From contig NC_023146.1 of assembly GCF_000511355.1 (NCBI RefSeq), positions 1 to 39,801 on the forward strand: a stretch of DNA of 39,801 nt, written 5' to 3'. This document shows positions 36,643 through 39,801 of the stretch, in pieces. Position 1 is the first letter of the stretch. Every line of letters begins with the position of its first letter. The translations under genes and the position numbers were made by a program. The DNA comes from Leisingera methylohalidivorans DSM 14336 (GTDB taxonomy: Bacteria > Pseudomonadota > Alphaproteobacteria > Rhodobacterales > Rhodobacteraceae). Under the pieces are notes generated by a model. The model did not search any database and was not told the DNA's origin. It was given only the letters and a program-made list of their open reading frames with translations.

Positions 36643-39600
36643 ATGATGTCGATTTCAAACGTCTCGGCCGGAGCGGCTGCCAGCGGCTACTACAAGCAGG
36701 AAGGCTATTACAAAGCGGGAACCGAGGAAGGCGAACGGGCGGCCACCTGGTTCGGCAAAGCGGCGGAGGAAAACGGTCTGACCGGCTATGTCGATAACAG
36801 GCACTTTGCGCAGCTGCTCGATGGTGAAGCTCCGGACGGCAAGCTGATGGGCCGCTACGTGGACGGCGAGCGCCAGCACCGTCCCGGTCTCGACCTCACC
36901 TTTTCCGCGTCCAAATCGGCCTCAGTGGCCGCCCTGGTGATTGGTGACAAGCGCATTATTGAAGCTCACGACGCCGCGGTGCGCGCAGCTATGGCAGTGG
37001 TGGAAGAACGATTTATTAAAACGCGCTTCCAGCAAGACGGGGAAATGACCACCAAAACAGGAGAGGGCATCATTGCCGGAATTTACCGGCATGATACGTC
37101 CCGCGCGCTTGATCCGAATTTGCACAGCCATGCCGTCATTGCCAATATGGTGAAAAACGAGAACGGCGGATACTCGGCAATCCGGAATGAAGCCGTTTAC
37201 AACAACAGAAATCTTATCACCGAGATTTACCGCTCCGATTTTGAGAACAGGATGGCAGATCTTGGTATTGCCACTGAGCGTGGGAAATACGGCGAGGTGA
37301 ACATCTCGGGAATTTCCAAGGAAGTGACCGAAGCCTTTTCCAAGCGGCGGCAGGAAATTCTGAATACCCTCGACAGTAAGGGCATGGATGTTTCGCCGGA
37401 AACAGCGAGCAAAGCAGCATTAGCCACCCGTGCGGCCAAGCACAAAAATCTGGACCGGGACGCGCTGCGGGAAACCTGGCGTGCAGATGCACTCACGGCC
37501 GGTCTTGGCCGGGATCAGCTGGACTTTGGCCGGGTGGGTCACGCAGCCCCGCAGCCTGTGGTGCCACTCGATCAGCAGCGCCCGATCGACCCCCTCGCGG
37601 AACCCGGCCAGCCGTCCGGAATGTTCGAGAAGGCCAAGGCCATGCTGTCCAGTGCTGCAGCCGTGGCTCGCCTGGAGACTGACCCCAGGCAGGCTGTAAA
37701 CCGCGCCGTCGAACACATCAGCGAACGGGAATCCGCTTACAGCCGGGCGGATCTCACAGTGGCGGCAATGCACTTCGCCTACCGCTCAGACTTCAAGGCG
37801 GTAGACGCGGAAATCAACCGGCAGATTAAGGCTGGCAGGCTGTTTGAAAGCGGCGAGGACGGACAGATCCTGACCGACAAGGCGTCCGTGGAACTGGAAC
37901 GCTCTATTCTAGCAACTTGGCGGAAAGCCGAAAAGACCGAGGGGCTGGAATTGCAAGGCACTGCCCGCAGAACCGGGGAAAGCGCCCTCAGCAAAAAGCT
38001 GTCTGAAACTAATTCGCTATCAGACGGTCAGCGCGCCTCCATCGAAACCACCCTGACCGGGAACGGCCGCTATGTCGGCATTCAAGGCTATGCTGGGACA
38101 GGTAAGACCTTCATGCTGGAGAGCACCAAGGAAGCCCTGACCCGCATGACACATTATGCCGGTCAGAGCGGCTATGAGGTGAAAGGCTATGCACCCAGCC
38201 ACCAAGCGGTGAGTGAGCTGACCAAGGTTCTGGGCAGCGCCGAGACCCTGGCGAAAGTGGTCACGGCCGAACGCCACCATCCGCAGGACGTGGACAACAG
38301 CAGGACCATTCTGGTTGTCGATGAAGCCTCGATGGTCTCTGCTCAGGACATGCGCAGCTCCATGGACTACGCAGAGCGCACCGGCGCACCGCGTGCCGTG
38401 TTCGTAGGCGATGTCCAGCAGCTCGATGCGGTTGCGGCAGGCCAGCCCTTCGCACAGATGCAGAAATCCGGGATGCGAACAGCGGTCATGGACGAGATCC
38501 GCCGCCAGCGGAACGATGATCTGAAGGCAGCGGTCTATCACTCGATCCGGGGCGAAATCACGGCAGCGTTCAACCGTTTGGAAGACAACGTTCTGAAGGT
38601 TGATGATCCCCGGCAAGAGGCCGCAGAAAGGTTCCTGGCGCTCACCCCGGCAGAGCGGCAGGGAACCCGGATCCTCGCCCTCACCAACGCCGCTCGGGCA
38701 GAGATTAATGAGGCAGTACGCGACGGTCTCCGGCAGGAAGGCCATATCGCCTCCGATGACGTCAAGGTGAACGGCCTAGTAAACCGTCAGCTCACCGAGG
38801 CCATGCTTGCCGACGCCCGCAGCTACGCCCCTGGCGATGTCGTCATGTCCGTGGCCACAAGCAAGGAATACGGCCTCAAAAAGAACAGCCTCTATGTGGT
38901 TCGGGAAGCTGATCACAGGGGCAATAAGCTGACCGTTGAGCATGAGGAAACCGGTGTCCGGACCACCCTGCCCCTGGCTGCAAAGTTCAATCAACGGGAG
39001 CTTGGAAAGGCGCTGGTGGCCTACGAACGCGAGGCCCGAGGCATGGCTGAAGGCGACCAGGTGCGGTTCCGGATCACAGATCCGGAAAGCGGCATCAAGA
39101 ACGGTTTGCGGGCTGAAATCAAATCAACAAAGGGTGGAGTAATTGAGGCCGAAACGCGGGAAGGATCGCGCATCACAATTCCGGCTGACAGCCTCGCAGC
39201 CCGCGGCCTGGAACACGACTAAGCAGCCACCGCGCACGCGGTTCAGGGTGAGACCGTTGACAAGGTGATTGTGGCAATGCGCTCCACCGAACGGCTGGCG
39301 ACCCAGAAGAGTTTCTACGTCGAAATCAGCCGGGCACGGGATGAGGCGATGCTGCTGACTGAAGATCCGGACCGGCTGTCAAAGGCCATCGAAAACGAAA
39401 CTGGCATCCGCCAGACCGCCCTTGATGCCTGGCTGGACGGCCGTCTCGCTGGCGCCCGCGCCTGGCAGCCGGAAGAAGAGAAAGCCCGAGAAGAACCGCA
39501 GCAGAAACCCGAGGCGGTGAAGGAAAAAGAGGCCAAGGAGAAGGAGCCGGAGACCCCTGCCCTGCCCGGTCTTTTCGATGAGAAACTTAAAGAAGTTGAA

Positions 39601-39648
39601 AAACAGGCAGAAATCATCCTGCAGCGTGACAAGGACATTGAACGATGA
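36643..39648 (+). pseudogene. traI: MobF relaxase-helicase (TraI/TrwC), interrupted by an in-frame stop
   Basis: Without the stop this would be a 1001-aa relaxase-helicase. The relaxase domain has the MobF tyrosine pairs (SGYYKQEGYY, residues 14-23), LDLTFSASKSASV and the metal-binding histidines in RALDPNLHSHAVIANM. The helicase domain has Walker A GYAGTGKTF near residue 484, Walker B TILVVDEASMV near 560 and FVGDVQQLDAV. A TAA at 39220-39222 (residue 860, LEHD*AATAHAVQG) replaces the usual Tyr just before the conserved TAHAxQG motif. The frame then continues correctly (STERLATQKSFYVEISRARD) to 39648 with a charged Glu/Lys-rich tail. The first 859 residues could still nick DNA, but the helicase lacks its last motifs. 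Confidence 0.85.
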
Positions 39649-39801
39649 GTGAGACACAGCAGAACCTCCGTGTCCGGCTTGGGCCGGTAGCGAGCGCCCT
39701 GATCGAAGGCACCGCTGAAAACCGTCAAGAAGCTTTGGACCGCGCTATCACGGACCTGCAGGAAAGGGCCGTGAGAAACGCTGACGAACGAGAAGGTCAG
39801 G
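39645..39801 (+). CDS. partial gene after traI, function unknown
   Basis: The frame opens at ATG 39645, overlapping the traI stop by 4 bp (ATGA), and runs off the window after 52 residues: MSETQQNLRVRLGPVASALI followed by a charged helical stretch. The coupling to traI suggests a small relaxosome or plasmid accessory protein. No family was recognised from this part. Confidence 0.55.
   Translation, partial: MSETQQNLRVRLGPVASALIEGTAENRQEALDRAITDLQERAVRNADEREGQ

Overview
The window is GC-rich and looks like an alphaproteobacterium, most likely a marine Rhodobacteraceae of the Roseobacter group (Leisingera/Phaeobacter/Ruegeria-like). This is inferred from gene content and order (nasTS-nrtA, a bkd operon, a urease operon with small extra ORFs, glucosylglycerate genes) and from protein texture, not from a database search. 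A TraD/VirD4-type coupling protein and a MobF relaxase at the right end, many insertion-sequence remnants and several decayed genes point to a plasmid, a chromid or an integrated conjugative region.

Layout. (1) 1-3458, minus strand: nitrate assimilation control. nasT (ANTAR antiterminator) and nasS (nitrate sensor) overlap by 4 bp. They precede nrtA, whose leader carries a two-hexaloop ANTAR RNA motif. The second hexaloop hairpin shares its bases with the 5' arm of an intrinsic terminator. (2) 3653-7977: mobile DNA. An IS6-family transposase pseudogene is split by a 3571-bp composite transposon. The transposon consists of two inverted 851-bp IS5/IS427-type elements around an Rrf2 regulator, an AhpD-fold protein and a membrane-anchored cupin, and it is flanked by TA duplications at a CTAG site. 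(3) 8059-12965, minus: complete branched-chain 2-oxoacid dehydrogenase operon (E1 alpha, E1 beta, E2, E3). (4) 13713-19579, minus: decayed copper/silver RND efflux locus. cusA has one in-frame stop and two homopolymer frameshifts; cusB has two in-frame stops and four C-terminal CusF-like domains; a small Met/Cys/His-bearing membrane protein lies upstream. (5) 19957-21276: divergent AhpD-fold gene and TetR regulator with two tandem operator-like repeats between them. (6) 21491-22777: an IS5-family element next to an IS1182-like remnant. (7) 23490-28995, plus: urease operon ureD-ureA-(His-rich microprotein)-ureB-ureC-(DUF1127)-ureE-ureF-ureG. (8) 29109-32872: glucosylglycerate module, with a GH13_18 phosphorylase on plus and a phosphatase plus GpgS-like synthase on minus. 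(9) 33082-33766: fragments of an alcohol dehydrogenase, a possible MgtE and a sensor kinase. (10) 34281-39801: traD, a traI/trwC interrupted by one in-frame stop in its helicase region, and the start of a further gene.

How the parts fit. Nitrate sensing and uptake, urea hydrolysis and a nitrogen-free compatible solute (glucosylglycerate is known in other bacteria to accumulate when nitrogen is short and salt is high) suggest a nitrogen-economy theme; this link is inference. The copper locus and the relaxase are being lost by point mutations while bkd, urease and glucosylglycerate genes are intact. No rRNA, tRNA or CRISPR array was recognised.
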